The notes: generated from the letters alone by a model not told the origin. DNA of 64,000 nucleotides from Eikenella corrodens (GCF_900187105.1 NZ_LT906482.1:806001-870000); one strand, 5' to 3'; positions 1-9,741 are shown, counted from the first letter of the stretch. Made by a program: numbers and translations.

Positions 1-108
1 CAAATCAAAATGCTTTACAAGCGCCGAATACCGTGCCTTTCAGGGATTTTCGGGCAAACCGGATAGAGTGTGTGGCCTAGTGCTTTTCTCGTTCTTATAT
101 AGCGGTAA

Positions 109-148
109 AGGCTACCTGAAAATGTGCGTTGGGGTTTTCAGGTAGCCT
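109..148. terminator. Inverted eikDUS pair
   Basis: A forward eikDUS at 109-120 and its complement at 137-148 can form a 12-bp stem with a short loop. No gene end lies immediately beside it within the window, so it may terminate a transcript entering from the left or serve only as an uptake signal. Confidence 0.45.
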
Positions 149-361
149 CATTCGGCAGTATGGTGATACCGCCCTACCCCGTTGGAAAAATGGCGAAGCC
201 GCGTTGCTGCGCCAAAACCGATTGGGGCGGCACGGCCCAATTTTCAGGTAGCCTTTGGCATAGTTGCGGGCGGACACCAAGCTCACAGTGGCAAACTATT
301 ATCCGGCCTTTCGCGGCAAGCTGTGCAGCGGCCTGTTTCATCCCCGCCGGCTGCAATAAAA

Positions 362-389
362 AGGCTACCTGAAAACTTTCAGGTAGCCT
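362..389. terminator. Inverted eikDUS pair, likely terminator of the M24 peptidase gene
   Basis: Forward eikDUS at 362-373 and its complement at 378-389 form a 12-bp stem with a 4-base loop, flanked by A and T runs. It lies about 50 bases after the stop of the minus-strand peptidase gene, the usual place for a DUS-derived terminator in Neisseriaceae. Confidence 0.65.
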
Positions 390-440
390 TTCTTGCGCCA
401 ACTATTTCAACTTAGCTGATTTATCCAATAAGCCAACCGA

Positions 441-2234
441 TTAAATCGGCTGGGTATTTCTTTCCAGCCATTCCCTGGCCGCGCCTTGGGTGCGTGGGGC
501 GAGTTTTTCGCGCACGAGGGCGTGGTAGTCATTCAGCCATTGGATTTCGTCTTCGGTCATCAGGCTGCGGTCGATGAGTTTGGTGTCGATAGGGCAGAAG
601 GTGATCGGTTCCATGCACAAATAGCTGCCGAACTGGGTTTCTTCTGGGTTTTTCACTTTGCGGGTAACCAGCAGGTTTTCAATGCGGATGCCCCATTTGC
701 CCGGACGGTAGAGGCCGGGCTCGTCTGAGGTGAGCATACCGGCTTTCATCACGTTTTGGCCGTTCACGGGCTTGAAGTAGGAAATAATCTGCGGGCCTTG
801 GTGCACGTTGAGGAAGTAGCCCACACCGTGGCCGGTGCCGTGGTTGTAGTCGCGCATGGTGCGCCACATGGGGGCGCGGGTAATCACGTCGAGCAGCACA
901 CCGCTGAGGTTTTCGGGGAAGATGGCCTGTTCGAGGGCGATGTGGGCTTTGAGCACGAGGGTGTAGTCGCGCTGTTGCTCGGGGGTGGGCTCGCCCACGC
1001 ACACCATGCGGGTAATGTCGGTGGTGCCGTTGTGGTAGTGCGCGCCGGAGTCCACCAAGAGCAGGCCTTGGCCTTCGATATAGCTGAATTTTTCCTTGGT
1101 GGCGATGTAGTGCGGCAAGGAGCCGTTGGCGTTGAAACCGGCATGAGTACCGAAGCAGAGGCCGACAAAGTTGGGCTGCTGTTGGCGGTGTTTGAGCTGC
1201 ATATCGTCAATATCCAGCTCGCTGATGCGCTCGCCGGCAGCCAGTTTTTGCTCGAGTTCGGCAAAGAAGCCGCACAAAGCCACGCCGTCTTGCACCATGG
1301 CTTCGATGTTGTGCTCGATTTCGGCATCGCTCTTGCAAGCTTTGAATTCGGTGCTGGGGTTGAGGCCTTCAATCAGTTTTACGCCGGCGGGCAGGTTGCC
1401 GAGGGTGGACACGGCGGTGCGGTCGGGGTTGATGAGAAGGCTACCTGAAAGTTTGGCCACGGCTTTGCCTACGTCGGCATAGGGGGCAACGGCCACATGG
1501 GCGTCGGCCAATACTTTTTTGCTGTCAGCATCGAGCTTGGCTTCATCCACAAACAGGGTAGCTTCCTTGCCGCTAATCAGCAGATAAGACAAGAAAATCG
1601 GGTCGTATGGCACGTCGCTGCCGCGCAGGTTGGTAATCCAGGCGATATCGTCCAGGCCGGATACCAAGTGGTGGTCGGCACCGGCTGCCTGCATGGCTTG
1701 GCGGATGCGTTCGATTTTCTGGGCGGTGCTTTCGGGAACAAACTGGGCTTTTTGGGCGAATACGGGTTTATCGGATGCGCCGGGGCGGTCGATCCAGATG
1801 TCGTCCAGCAAATCGATGTCGTGGCGCAAGCTGATTCCAGCTTTACCCAGCTGGCTTTCCAAATAGCGTTTTTCGCTCAGCGACAATACATCGGGGGCAA
1901 TGCCGACCACGGCGCCGGATTTCAGGTTTTTAATCAGGGAATCCACATGGGGCGTGCCGGTAACGAGTTTGCCCAGTACAGTGCCGGTGCCGGCTAGGCA
2001 ATCTTCCGCGTGCTCCCAATAGCGGCCGTCCACCCACAATTCGGAAATATCGGCGGTGGTAATCAGCGTGCCGGCGGTGCCGCCGAAGCCGGTGAGCCAG
2101 TAACGGCCTTCCCAGCGGGCTGGCAGGTATTCGGAAAGATGCGGGTCGGCGGTGGGGATAATCCAGGCATCGATATTTTTTGCTTTCATGGCGGCACGCA
2201 AAGCAGCCAAGCGTTGGGCATAAGATGCGGTCAT
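441..2234 (-). CDS. Aminopeptidase P family (M24B) Xaa-Pro peptidase
   Basis: A cytosolic dinuclear-metal peptidase expected to release an N-terminal residue preceding proline. The 597-residue product is the long three-domain form: two creatinase-like N-terminal domains, then the M24 pita-bread domain and a C-terminal extension. Metal ligands are visible as Asp395 and Asp406 (VDSGAHYHNGTTDITR), His469 (GTGHGVGY), Glu505 (SDEPGLY) and Glu519 (IRIENL). I chose the ATG at 2234 because AAGGAG lies 8 bases upstream; an ATG 27 bases further up lacks a site. An eikDUS copy (about 1438-1450) lies inside the gene and encodes the peptide LSGS near residue 262. It is monocistronic, ending at a DUS hairpin. 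Confidence 0.93.
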   Translation of the reverse strand: MTASYAQRLAALRAAMKAKNIDAWIIPTADPHLSEYLPARWEGRYWLTGFGGTAGTLITTADISELWVDGRYWEHAEDCLAGTGTVLGKLVTGTPHVDSLIKNLKSGAVVGIAPDVLSLSEKRYLESQLGKAGISLRHDIDLLDDIWIDRPGASDKPVFAQKAQFVPESTAQKIERIRQAMQAAGADHHLVSGLDDIAWITNLRGSDVPYDPIFLSYLLISGKEATLFVDEAKLDADSKKVLADAHVAVAPYADVGKAVAKLSGSLLINPDRTAVSTLGNLPAGVKLIEGLNPSTEFKACKSDAEIEHNIEAMVQDGVALCGFFAELEQKLAAGERISELDIDDMQLKHRQQQPNFVGLCFGTHAGFNANGSLPHYIATKEKFSYIEGQGLLLVDSGAHYHNGTTDITRMVCVGEPTPEQQRDYTLVLKAHIALEQAIFPENLSGVLLDVITRAPMWRTMRDYNHGTGHGVGYFLNVHQGPQIISYFKPVNGQNVMKAGMLTSDEPGLYRPGKWGIRIENLLVTRKVKNPEETQFGSYLCMEPITFCPIDTKLIDRSLMTEDEIQWLNDYHALVREKLAPRTQGAAREWLERNTQPI

Positions 2235-2479
2235 TTCAATTACTCCTTGTATAATATGCATTTTTTAATTTTCCACTGCAACAGTAGGCGTAGCTACCAC
2301 GCCGGCCTGCAATCGGGTGCAATCGGATACGGGCGGAAGTGTGGAAAATTAAGTTTGAATCGGTTGAATGAGCGTCGCTCCGTAGAAACTTCGCTCCATG
2401 ATGCTTTCGCTATGTTGAAGTGGCGTTTTCAGGTAGCCTCACTTGGGAGGCTGTTGAGGCTACCTGAAAACGCTAGGCT

Positions 2480-3922
2480 TTAATCTACGTCGTGCAACAG
2501 TTTGTTGAGTTTCGGCAACAGCAGCAGCAGCACTACGAAGGAGCCGATACTTAGGCCGGCCAAAATTATGAAGTATTGCGTGGCGGCATCGTCTGAATAC
2601 AGCTTGTCGCCCAGCACCCCGCCCAGCGTAAAGCCGAGGGAAAGGGTGAGGAAGTTGAACGCAACCATTTGGGTTTTAAACGCTTTGGGCGCAACTTTGG
2701 TGGCAAACGAGAGAGAAATCGGCGAGAGCAGCAGCTCGGAGACGGTAATCACCAGCAACAGCAGCATCAAGACGAAAATCGGCATCGGCGTACCAGAGGA
2801 AAGGAAGGGCACAAAGCCTAAGTAGCCCAAGCCCAACACCAGCATAGCCAAAGTGAATTTCATTTGGGATGTGGGCTGGCGTTTGCCCATTTTGGTCCAC
2901 AGGGCGGCCATCGCACTGGCCAGCACAATCACCACCAAGCTCTGATAGGTAACCAGCCAAGCCACCGGCACAGTAAAGCTGCCGAAAGTGCGCGGCACAG
3001 TTTTATCGAAATACAGGGTTACAGAACTATACACTTGGGAATAAATCGCCCAGAACACGCACATGGCAAGAAATAGCGGCACATAAGCAATGATATGGCG
3101 CCTGTCGGCCTCGGTGGCCTGTTTGTCTTTCACCATCATCACAAAGTAACCGATACTGATGCAGCTTACCACGCCCAACAGAATGCTGGAGAAGTTGTCT
3201 AAGCGCAGGATACCGGCTGCGATCAGGCCACCAACAACGGCCAAGATAGCCACGCCCATACCGATGGCTTTACCACGCTGCTCTTTGGGCAGCGGGTTAG
3301 GCAGCGGCAAATCCGGTAGTTTGCTCTTACCTTTAATAAAAAGCGTCAAACCAATGGCAATACCCACCACCGCACCGGCAAATGCCATGCGGAAACCCAT
3401 ATTGGATTGCAGGTAGCCCGCCACTAGCGAGCCGCAGAAACTACCGATATTGATACCTGTGTAGAAGATGGAGAAACCGGCATCGCGCAGATTGCGGGTG
3501 GATTCGTCTTCATACAGCGAGCCCACCAAGGTACTACAGGCGGATTTCACACCACCACTGCCCAAGGCAATAAACGGCAGGCCAGCCAAGCTGCCCACAC
3601 CGGGAATCATCACCAGCAAGATATGCCCCACCAACATGGTGGCAACCGCAAAGAATAAAGTATTTTTAGGCCCGATCACGCGGTCGGCCAGCCAACCGCC
3701 GATAATGGTGGAAAGATAGATACTGCCGCTATAGGCACCCACAATGCCCACAGCCAGCGCCTCCGGCATAGCCAAGCCGCCTTGGCTCAATTGATGAGAC
3801 AAATAAATTACCAGAATGGCCTGCATGCTGTAGAACGAGAAACGTTCCCACAGCTCAACTTGGAACAATGTTCCCAGCTGATGCGGATGGCCGAAGAATT
3901 TTTTCTCGGTCGACGTATTCAT
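2480..3922 (-). CDS. POT/PTR family proton-dependent oligopeptide transporter (copy 1)
   Basis: An inner-membrane proton symporter for di- and tripeptides, a member of the major facilitator superfamily. The 480 residues contain about 12-14 hydrophobic segments and the family's N-terminal ExxERFxxY-type motif (ELWERFSFY near residue 24) and the PTR2-like segment FSIFYTGINIGS. The start is supported by AAGG 8 bases upstream. A close paralogue sits directly upstream on the same strand (4145-5593), and the two share the opening TSTEKxFFGHPxQLGTLF and the closing LLHDVD, so they arose by tandem duplication. Substrate range cannot be read from the sequence. Confidence 0.93.
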   Translation of the reverse strand: MNTSTEKKFFGHPHQLGTLFQVELWERFSFYSMQAILVIYLSHQLSQGGLAMPEALAVGIVGAYSGSIYLSTIIGGWLADRVIGPKNTLFFAVATMLVGHILLVMIPGVGSLAGLPFIALGSGGVKSACSTLVGSLYEDESTRNLRDAGFSIFYTGINIGSFCGSLVAGYLQSNMGFRMAFAGAVVGIAIGLTLFIKGKSKLPDLPLPNPLPKEQRGKAIGMGVAILAVVGGLIAAGILRLDNFSSILLGVVSCISIGYFVMMVKDKQATEADRRHIIAYVPLFLAMCVFWAIYSQVYSSVTLYFDKTVPRTFGSFTVPVAWLVTYQSLVVIVLASAMAALWTKMGKRQPTSQMKFTLAMLVLGLGYLGFVPFLSSGTPMPIFVLMLLLLVITVSELLLSPISLSFATKVAPKAFKTQMVAFNFLTLSLGFTLGGVLGDKLYSDDAATQYFIILAGLSIGSFVVLLLLLPKLNKLLHDVD

Positions 3923-4144
3923 GTTAACGCCCTTACATTACTTATATTAATCAATACAGCAACATCCATCCAAATCATCTGTGCGGCACGGGGCTTTTGG
4001 CCATACTACTCCGGCACATCAAATCATCTTTATTGCAAACCAACCACATGCTTCACACAACAACCTTGCAAATTGTTGCCGTTTCGGGAATCTGCCCGAA
4101 GGCAGATTCCCGGGTCGCGCTTAAACACAAAGCTAGCTGATGCA

Positions 4145-5593
4145 TTAGTCCACATCGTGCAACAGGCGTTTGAGCATAGGCATCATTACGAACAGCACTA
4201 CGGCAGAACCGATACCCATACCGGCCAGCATGATGTAGTAGCTGGTGGCCGTCTCGGCAGTATAGAGTTTGTCACCCAGCACACCGCCCAAGGTAAAGCC
4301 CAAAGACAAGCTTAGGAAGTTGAACGATACCATCTGGGTTTTAAACGCCTCAGGTGCAACTTTAGTGGCGAAGGAGAGGGAAATCGGCGAGAGCAGCAGC
4401 TCGGCCACGGTCAGCAACACCAGCACCACCATCAACACGAAGATGGGCATCGGCGTACCGGTAGACAGGAAGGGGATGAAAGCCAGATAGCCTACACCAG
4501 CCACCAATGCGGCCAAGGCGAATTTCATCTGGGATGAAGGTTGGCGTTTACCCATTTTGGTCCACAAAGCAGCCATGGCACTGGCCAGTACGATAACGCT
4601 CAAGCTCTGGAAAGTAACCAACCAAGCAATCGGCACTTCGAAATCACCGAACTTACGCGGCACGGTTTCTTCAAAATACACAGTTACCACGCTATACATC
4701 TGCAAATACATCGCCCAGAACAGGCACATCACCACGAACAGGGGAACATAGGCAATCAAGTGGCGTTTATCGGCCTCAGTAGAGTTTTTGTCGCCGAACA
4801 TCACGAAGAAGTAGCCAACGCTGATCACGCATACCAAGCCCAACATCACGCTGGAGAAGTTGGTCAGATTCACCAAACCTGAGCCGATTGCACCGCCAAT
4901 CACAGCCAAAATAGCCGCCACGATACCAACCACTTTGCCGCGTTGCTCTTTAGGCAGAGGATTAGGAATCGGCGTTTCCGGCAATTTGCTGCGACCTTGC
5001 AACAGGGTAATCAAGCAGAGCACCATACCCCCCATGGCAGCGGCAAAAGCCACACGGAAACCGTATTTAGGCTGTAAATAACCCACTAGCAGCGTACCAA
5101 TAAAGATACCTACGTTGATGGCAGTATAGAAAATAGAGAACCCAGCATCGCGCAGCTCACGTTCGGATTCATCTTCATAGAGCGAACCCACCATGGCGCT
5201 GGCCGTGGCTTTGAAACTACCGCTACCCAAAGAGATGAATGGCAAGCCAACCAAGCTGGCATAGCCGGGCAGCAATACGAGGAGGACGGTACCACCAAGC
5301 ATCACAACGGTGGCCAACAGCAGGGTATTTTTGGTGCCAAGCACACGGTCGGCCAGCCAACCGCCCACGATGGTGGTCAAATAAATACTACCACCGTACA
5401 CACCCACAAGGCCTGCGGCAAGCGATTGCTCCATGCCCAAGCCACCTCCTTGAGAGGCCTTGTAATATAGATAAATCATCAAGAGGGATTGCCCGCCATA
5501 GAAGGCAAAGCGCTCCCACATCTCGATATAGAACAGCGTACCCAGCTGTCGCGGGTGGCCGAAGAATCTTTTTTCGGTCGACGTAGTCATCAT
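4145..5593 (-). CDS. POT/PTR family proton-dependent oligopeptide transporter (copy 2)
   Basis: Second of two tandem peptide/H+ symporters, with the same topology and the motif EMWERFAFY near the N-terminus. GAGG lies 5 bases before the ATG at 5593 and 8 bases before an adjacent ATG at 5590; an upstream ATG at 5617 lies before that site and is unlikely. About 220 bases separate it from copy 1, with no DUS hairpin between, so partial co-transcription is possible. The 700-base AT-rich region upstream carries an FNR-like box, which hints at oxygen-responsive control of this gene or of the divergent small gene. Confidence 0.93.
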   Translation of the reverse strand: MMTTSTEKRFFGHPRQLGTLFYIEMWERFAFYGGQSLLMIYLYYKASQGGGLGMEQSLAAGLVGVYGGSIYLTTIVGGWLADRVLGTKNTLLLATVVMLGGTVLLVLLPGYASLVGLPFISLGSGSFKATASAMVGSLYEDESERELRDAGFSIFYTAINVGIFIGTLLVGYLQPKYGFRVAFAAAMGGMVLCLITLLQGRSKLPETPIPNPLPKEQRGKVVGIVAAILAVIGGAIGSGLVNLTNFSSVMLGLVCVISVGYFFVMFGDKNSTEADKRHLIAYVPLFVVMCLFWAMYLQMYSVVTVYFEETVPRKFGDFEVPIAWLVTFQSLSVIVLASAMAALWTKMGKRQPSSQMKFALAALVAGVGYLAFIPFLSTGTPMPIFVLMVVLVLLTVAELLLSPISLSFATKVAPEAFKTQMVSFNFLSLSLGFTLGGVLGDKLYTAETATSYYIMLAGMGIGSAVVLFVMMPMLKRLLHDVD

Positions 5594-6307
5594 AGCGTCC
5601 TCTTTAATAGGGTTCACTTGAAAATCCGGCCAACCCGCCGAGTTACCTGGCGTTACAGCACTGAAACATTTGCCTTACAACATGAAAATGCCAGTGTCGG
5701 TATTCGTTGAATCGGCCATACTCTGTACAACGGCCACTTGCCGTTGCCGTTACAGTACCGCCGTCGGGTGATAAAGCTGCCGCCGAGCGGCACATGTTTT
5801 GACATCCCAGTTGGGGCAATACAGCACAATTGCTGCATCAACCGGGAAAATTTGTTAATGCAATCTTAATATTCGCAATAATATTCGTCAAGAAACATTA
5901 ACTTTTTTCGTTGATGCAAGTCAAAAATGCCACAAGAACCGACATATCATGGTTGATGGCGTGCAAATAACCAGACCACACATGAAAGATTTCTTTTATT
6001 AAATTATGTATTTACATTAACCATATTTATATACAAATCTTCCACAGACTGTCTTGGCAGCACACGCTATTTTTGAAAACTTTTGTAAACACGAAATGAT
6101 AATAACCTTAAAGCCATGCTAACAAAATAAATCTAATCTTGTACTTCCGATGCATTCACCACCCAATGATATAAGCTTGATTACAATATTTTGGGTTCTC
6201 ATACTGTTAGATGGCTATTCTACTTTTCAGGCAGCCTTTCTCTTGAAAAACTGACCGTTTGCCTGATATGTATATCATCTATCCACACCATAAGAGGAAA
6301 ACCAACC
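5594..6307. other. AT-rich divergent regulatory region
   Basis: About 700 bases without a credible gene between a minus-strand transporter and a plus-strand small membrane protein. It is much richer in A and T than the flanks, has no eikDUS, and contains an FNR-like palindrome at 5911-5924. A possible promoter for the plus-strand gene (TTGAAA near 6243, TATGTA about 18 bases on) is visible but weak. Confidence 0.45.
5911..5924. promoter_or_regulatory. Candidate FNR box
   Basis: TTGATGCAAGTCAA matches the FNR consensus TTGAT-N4-ATCAA with one mismatch. It lies about 320 bases upstream of the POT transporter and about 385 bases upstream of the GlsB-type gene, farther than usual for direct FNR activation, so a distant start site would be needed. 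Confidence 0.35.
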
Positions 6308-6544
6308 ATGATCAGCACCATCATTATCGGCTTCATCATCGGTATTTTGGCCAAATTCCTGTATCCGGGCGGGCAACGCTTGGGCATCATTATGACTACG
6401 CTGCTCGGCATCGGCGGTTCGGTGCTGGCCAGCTGGGTTGGGCAAACGATGGGCTGGTATGCCATCGGGCAGCCCGCAGGCTGGATTGCCTCCACGCTGG
6501 GTGCCATGGGTATTTTGGCTATCTTTGCAAGCCTGCGGAAATAA
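6308..6544 (+). CDS. GlsB/YeaQ/YmgE family stress-response membrane protein
   Basis: A small inner-membrane protein (78 residues) of the transglycosylase-associated/GlsB family. Three hydrophobic segments are visible (near residues 2-15, 25-40 and 55-75), with the glycine-rich pattern GFIIGILAKFLYPGG and a C-terminal ASTLGAMGILAIF. In related bacteria these proteins respond to envelope or acid stress; the molecular role is unknown. The ATG at 6308 has GAGG about 12 bases upstream; a longer reading frame begins in the AT-rich leader without a site. It ends at a strong intrinsic terminator. Confidence 0.85.
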   Translation: MISTIIIGFIIGILAKFLYPGGQRLGIIMTTLLGIGGSVLASWVGQTMGWYAIGQPAGWIASTLGAMGILAIFASLRK

Positions 6545-6568
6545 GGTCTCTGTCTCACCAAACAAACG

Positions 6569-6609
6569 AAAGCAGCCTCAACCGATAGCGGTTGGTAGGC
6601 TGCTTTTTT
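6569..6609 (+). terminator. Intrinsic terminator of the GlsB-type gene
   Basis: A GC-rich stem (AAAGCAGCCT paired with AGGCTGCTTT, plus an inner CAACC/GGTTG stem) is followed by a run of T, 25 bases after the stop codon. Confidence 0.85.
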
Positions 6610-6726
6610 CGTGTTGGCGTGGTGTAGTAATTGTATTTGAGACCTATAGTGTTCACTCACCCGGCTGAATTAAAAGCTCGCCGTCTTATTCTGATTGAAA
6701 TTTGATTCATCTATTTGCTCAATAAA

Positions 6727-6764
6727 AGGCTACCTGAAAAATATTGCTCATTTTCAGGTAGCCT
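6727..6764. terminator. Inverted eikDUS pair after topA
   Basis: Complementary eikDUS copies at 6727-6738 and 6753-6764 form a 12-bp stem just downstream of the minus-strand topA stop, flanked by A/T runs. Confidence 0.7.
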
Positions 6765-6781
6765 TTCACTTCTTTGCTGCT

Positions 6782-9082
6782 TTAGCCTTTCGGAGCAGGC
6801 GGTTCAATTTGCTCTTTCCAGCCGCATTCTTTCTGCGGGCAGACTTTTTCTACGCCCCAGCGTTTGGTGGTTTTGATGGTGAGCACCGGCCAGTGGCATT
6901 TCGGACACTCTTCGGCCACGGGCGGGTTCCAGGTGGCGTAGTCGCAGTCGGGGTAGGTATTGCAGCTGTAGAACAGCTTGCCGTAGCGCGATTTACGCTC
7001 GATCAGGCTGCCTTTGCCGCATTTGGGGCAGGCCACGCCGGTGTCTTTGGGTTTTTCCAAGGGCTCGATGTGTTTGCACTTGGGGTAGTTGGCACAGCCG
7101 ATGAATTTGCCGAAACGGCCTTTTTTATACACGAGCTGGCCGCCGCATTTGGGACATTCGCGCCCTTCTACGATGGTGGGCTCTTCAGCGGCCTTGGCGG
7201 CTTCTTCGGCGGTTTCGTTGAGGTTGCGGGTGTAGTCGCAGTCGGGGTAACCGGAGCAGGCGATGAAGCGGCCACGTTTGCCGAATTTGATTTGCAGCTT
7301 GTGCTGGCCGCATTTGGGGCAGGTTTCGTCCAGCTCTTCGGTGGTGATTTTGGCACGCTCGATGCCGGCTTTTTCCTCAATCTGTTTGTGGAAGCCTTTC
7401 CAGAATTTGTCCATCACGGGAATCCACTGCCGCTTGCCGCTGGCAATGTCGTCGAGCTGGTCTTCGAGCTTGGCGGTGAAATCGTAGTCCACGTATTGGG
7501 TGAAGTGTTCGGTGAGGAATTTGTTCACGATTTCGCCGGTGTCGGTGGGCAGGAAGCGGCGCTGGTCGATGGTTACGTATTCGCGGTCTTTCAGGGTTTT
7601 GATGATGCTGGCGTAGGTGGAGGGGCGGCCGATACCGAACTCCTCCAAGGCTTTCACCAGCGTGGCCTCGTTGAAGCGGGGCGGGGGCTGGGTGAAGTGC
7701 TGCTCGCCGTAGAGCTTGTCTACAGGCAGGGCGTCGCCCACGGCCAATTCGGGCAGTTTTTTGTTGTCTTCATCCTCGTCGTCTTCATCGTGGCCTTCCT
7801 GATACACACTCAGGAAACCGGCAAATACGAGCACTTGGCCGGTGGCGCGGAACACGCCTTCGCCCACGCCGATGTCTACGGTGGTGGCGTCGAATTTGGC
7901 TTCCACCATCTGGCAGGCCATGGTGCGCTGCCAAATCATTTGGTAGAGCTTGAATTGGTCGGCGGAAAGGAAGGGCTTTACGCTTTCGGGCGTGCGGTAT
8001 ACCGAAGTGGGGCGGATGGCTTCGTGCGCCTCTTGGGCGTTTTTGGATTTGGTACGGTACATGCGCGGCGATTTAGGCAGGAAATCGGCGCCGATTTTGT
8101 TGTCGATGTAGTGGCGGATTTCGGCTATCGCGTCTTGCGACAGGGTTACGCTGTCGGTACGCATATAAGTAATCAGGCCGACCGAGCCTTGGCCGACATC
8201 CACGCCTTCAAACAGCTGCTGGGCGGTGCGCATGGTGCGGTCGGTGGTAAAGCCGAGCTTGCGCACGGCGTCCTGTTGCATGGTGGAGGTGGTGTAGGGC
8301 GCGGCAGGCTTGCGGGTGGCTTTTTTCTTCACCACATCGAGCACTTGCGCCGGTTTGCCCTGCATGGCGGCCAACACGGCGGCCTGGGCGGCTTCGTTAA
8401 GCAGGGAGAACTGTTCCAGTTTGCTGCCCTGCCATTGGGTGAGTTTGGCGGCGAATTTTTGGCGGCCTTTGTGGCTGTCGAGATGCACGCTCCAGTATTC
8501 CTGCGTTTCAAAGGCGCGGATTTCGTTTTCGCGCTCGCAAATCAGGCGCAAGGCGGGGCTTTGCACGCGGCCGGCGCTCAAGCCGCGCCGGATTTTTTTC
8601 CACAACAGCGGGGAGAGGTTGAAGCCGACCAGGTAATCCAAGGCGCGGCGCGCCTGTTGCGCGTCCACCAAGCCCATATCGAGCTTGCGCGGCTGCTTGA
8701 GGGCTTCCTGCACGCCTTTTTTGGTAACTTCGTGAAACACCACGCGCAGGGTACGCTCGTCCAGATTTTTGATGCCGCGTTTGGTTTTGAGGATTTCGTA
8801 GATATGCCAAGAAATGGCTTCGCCTTCGCGGTCCGGGTCGGTGGCCAGATAGAGGGTGTCGGCTTCTTTGGCGGCGGCCACGATGGCGTCGATGTGCTTT
8901 TTGCTCTTGGCCGGCACTTCATATTTCATAGCGAAATCGTGCTCGGGATCGACAGCGCCGTTTTTCGGCACCAAATCGCGCACATGGCCGAAGGAGGCCA
9001 ATACTTCAAAATCGCTGCCCAGGTATTTTTTAATCGATTTGATTTTGTTGGGAGATTCCACAATCAGCAGGTTTTTCGACAT
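6782..9082 (-). CDS. topA: DNA topoisomerase I (type IA)
   Basis: Relaxes negative supercoils by single-strand passage. The 766-residue protein has an N-terminal TOPRIM domain (LIVESPNKIKSI near residue 5; acidic triad segment YLATDPDREGEA), the catalytic core with nucleophile Tyr306 in GLITYMRTDS, and four C-terminal zinc-ribbon-like repeats, three of them canonical (CPKCG...C...C) and a last CPKCHWP...CPQKECGW. The start at 9082 has GAGGAA 5 bases upstream; the longer frame from 9181 runs through a DUS. It stands alone between two DUS-type terminators. Confidence 0.97.
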   Translation of the reverse strand: MSKNLLIVESPNKIKSIKKYLGSDFEVLASFGHVRDLVPKNGAVDPEHDFAMKYEVPAKSKKHIDAIVAAAKEADTLYLATDPDREGEAISWHIYEILKTKRGIKNLDERTLRVVFHEVTKKGVQEALKQPRKLDMGLVDAQQARRALDYLVGFNLSPLLWKKIRRGLSAGRVQSPALRLICERENEIRAFETQEYWSVHLDSHKGRQKFAAKLTQWQGSKLEQFSLLNEAAQAAVLAAMQGKPAQVLDVVKKKATRKPAAPYTTSTMQQDAVRKLGFTTDRTMRTAQQLFEGVDVGQGSVGLITYMRTDSVTLSQDAIAEIRHYIDNKIGADFLPKSPRMYRTKSKNAQEAHEAIRPTSVYRTPESVKPFLSADQFKLYQMIWQRTMACQMVEAKFDATTVDIGVGEGVFRATGQVLVFAGFLSVYQEGHDEDDEDEDNKKLPELAVGDALPVDKLYGEQHFTQPPPRFNEATLVKALEEFGIGRPSTYASIIKTLKDREYVTIDQRRFLPTDTGEIVNKFLTEHFTQYVDYDFTAKLEDQLDDIASGKRQWIPVMDKFWKGFHKQIEEKAGIERAKITTEELDETCPKCGQHKLQIKFGKRGRFIACSGYPDCDYTRNLNETAEEAAKAAEEPTIVEGRECPKCGGQLVYKKGRFGKFIGCANYPKCKHIEPLEKPKDTGVACPKCGKGSLIERKSRYGKLFYSCNTYPDCDYATWNPPVAEECPKCHWPVLTIKTTKRWGVEKVCPQKECGWKEQIEPPAPKG

Positions 9083-9210
9083 AGTTTCCTCGCAAAATAC
9101 TTTTGTTTTTAGCCACGCTGTAGCTAAAGAAATATTGTGCTTTAGCCAATAAAAGCAAGGTTTCAGGTAGCCTGAATCCATCTTGGTGCAAGTGCGCCGT
9201 ATTCAATCAA

Positions 9211-9245
9211 AGGCTACCTGAAAACCTTCATTTTCCAGGTAGCCT
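9211..9245. terminator. Inverted eikDUS pair after smg
   Basis: eikDUS at 9211-9222 pairs with an imperfect complement (one extra C) at about 9233-9245, 25 bases past the smg stop, forming a terminator-like hairpin. Confidence 0.65.
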
Positions 9246-9270
9246 TTTATATAAAGAGCAGCGGCCTTTC

Positions 9271-9741
9271 TCAATTCATCACCGCCTGGCCGTGCAGCAG
9301 GGCATTAACCAAATCATCGCTGATGAGCATCGGCAGCTCGGATTTGTCTGCCCACAACACCAAGAGCGACAGCACTTTTACATGTGCATCGGTGAGCGGT
9401 TCGTCTGCCTTGTCTGCCAGGTGCATCAGCGCCAGCAGCACAAATTCCCGCTGCTCCACAGAAAGCGCGCCGTTTTGTACTAAAAAGTGCAGCAAACCCA
9501 AAGCCTCGGGCGGCAAAGCGGCAAGTTCTTCGGGCAGATACACGCGCATCGCCTGCTCCTCGCGGAAATTGCGGTGCAGCGAGCGGCTACGCTCTTGGAG
9601 CACGTTCATAAATAATAGCGTATCACGAATTTCCTCATCCTGGAAACCCACCTGCTCCAAGAGGCTGCCCAAGGCCTCGCTGGGCGGGCAGGTGTCGAAG
9701 TCTTGGAAGTTGTTTATCAAGAAGGCAATTACATCAATCAT
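9271..9741 (-). CDS. smg: Smg family protein (DUF494)
   Basis: A 156-residue protein of the Smg/DUF494 family, whose members are commonly encoded beside dprA; the function is not established. The N-terminus MIDVIAFLINNFQ and the acidic, leucine-rich helical character fit the family. The start ATG overlaps the dprA stop by 4 bases (ATGA), so the two genes are translationally coupled in one operon. No signal peptide or membrane segment is seen. Confidence 0.88.
   Translation of the reverse strand: MIDVIAFLINNFQDFDTCPPSEALGSLLEQVGFQDEEIRDTLLFMNVLQERSRSLHRNFREEQAMRVYLPEELAALPPEALGLLHFLVQNGALSVEQREFVLLALMHLADKADEPLTDAHVKVLSLLVLWADKSELPMLISDDLVNALLHGQAVMN

Larger units (their letters stand above)
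1..440. other. Intergenic region rich in eikDUS copies
   Basis: No convincing gene is seen here. The stretch carries at least five copies of the 12-bp eikDUS or its complement, including inverted pairs at 109-148 and 362-389. All apparent short reading frames run through these repeats and have no ribosome binding site or recognisable product. Confidence 0.6.

Noticed and set aside
6695-9112. An 805-codon plus-strand open frame opposite topA
   Set aside because: It is the antisense shadow of topA, a high-GC gene; the product is low-complexity (Gly/Phe/Val/His-rich), lacks a binding site and matches no family.
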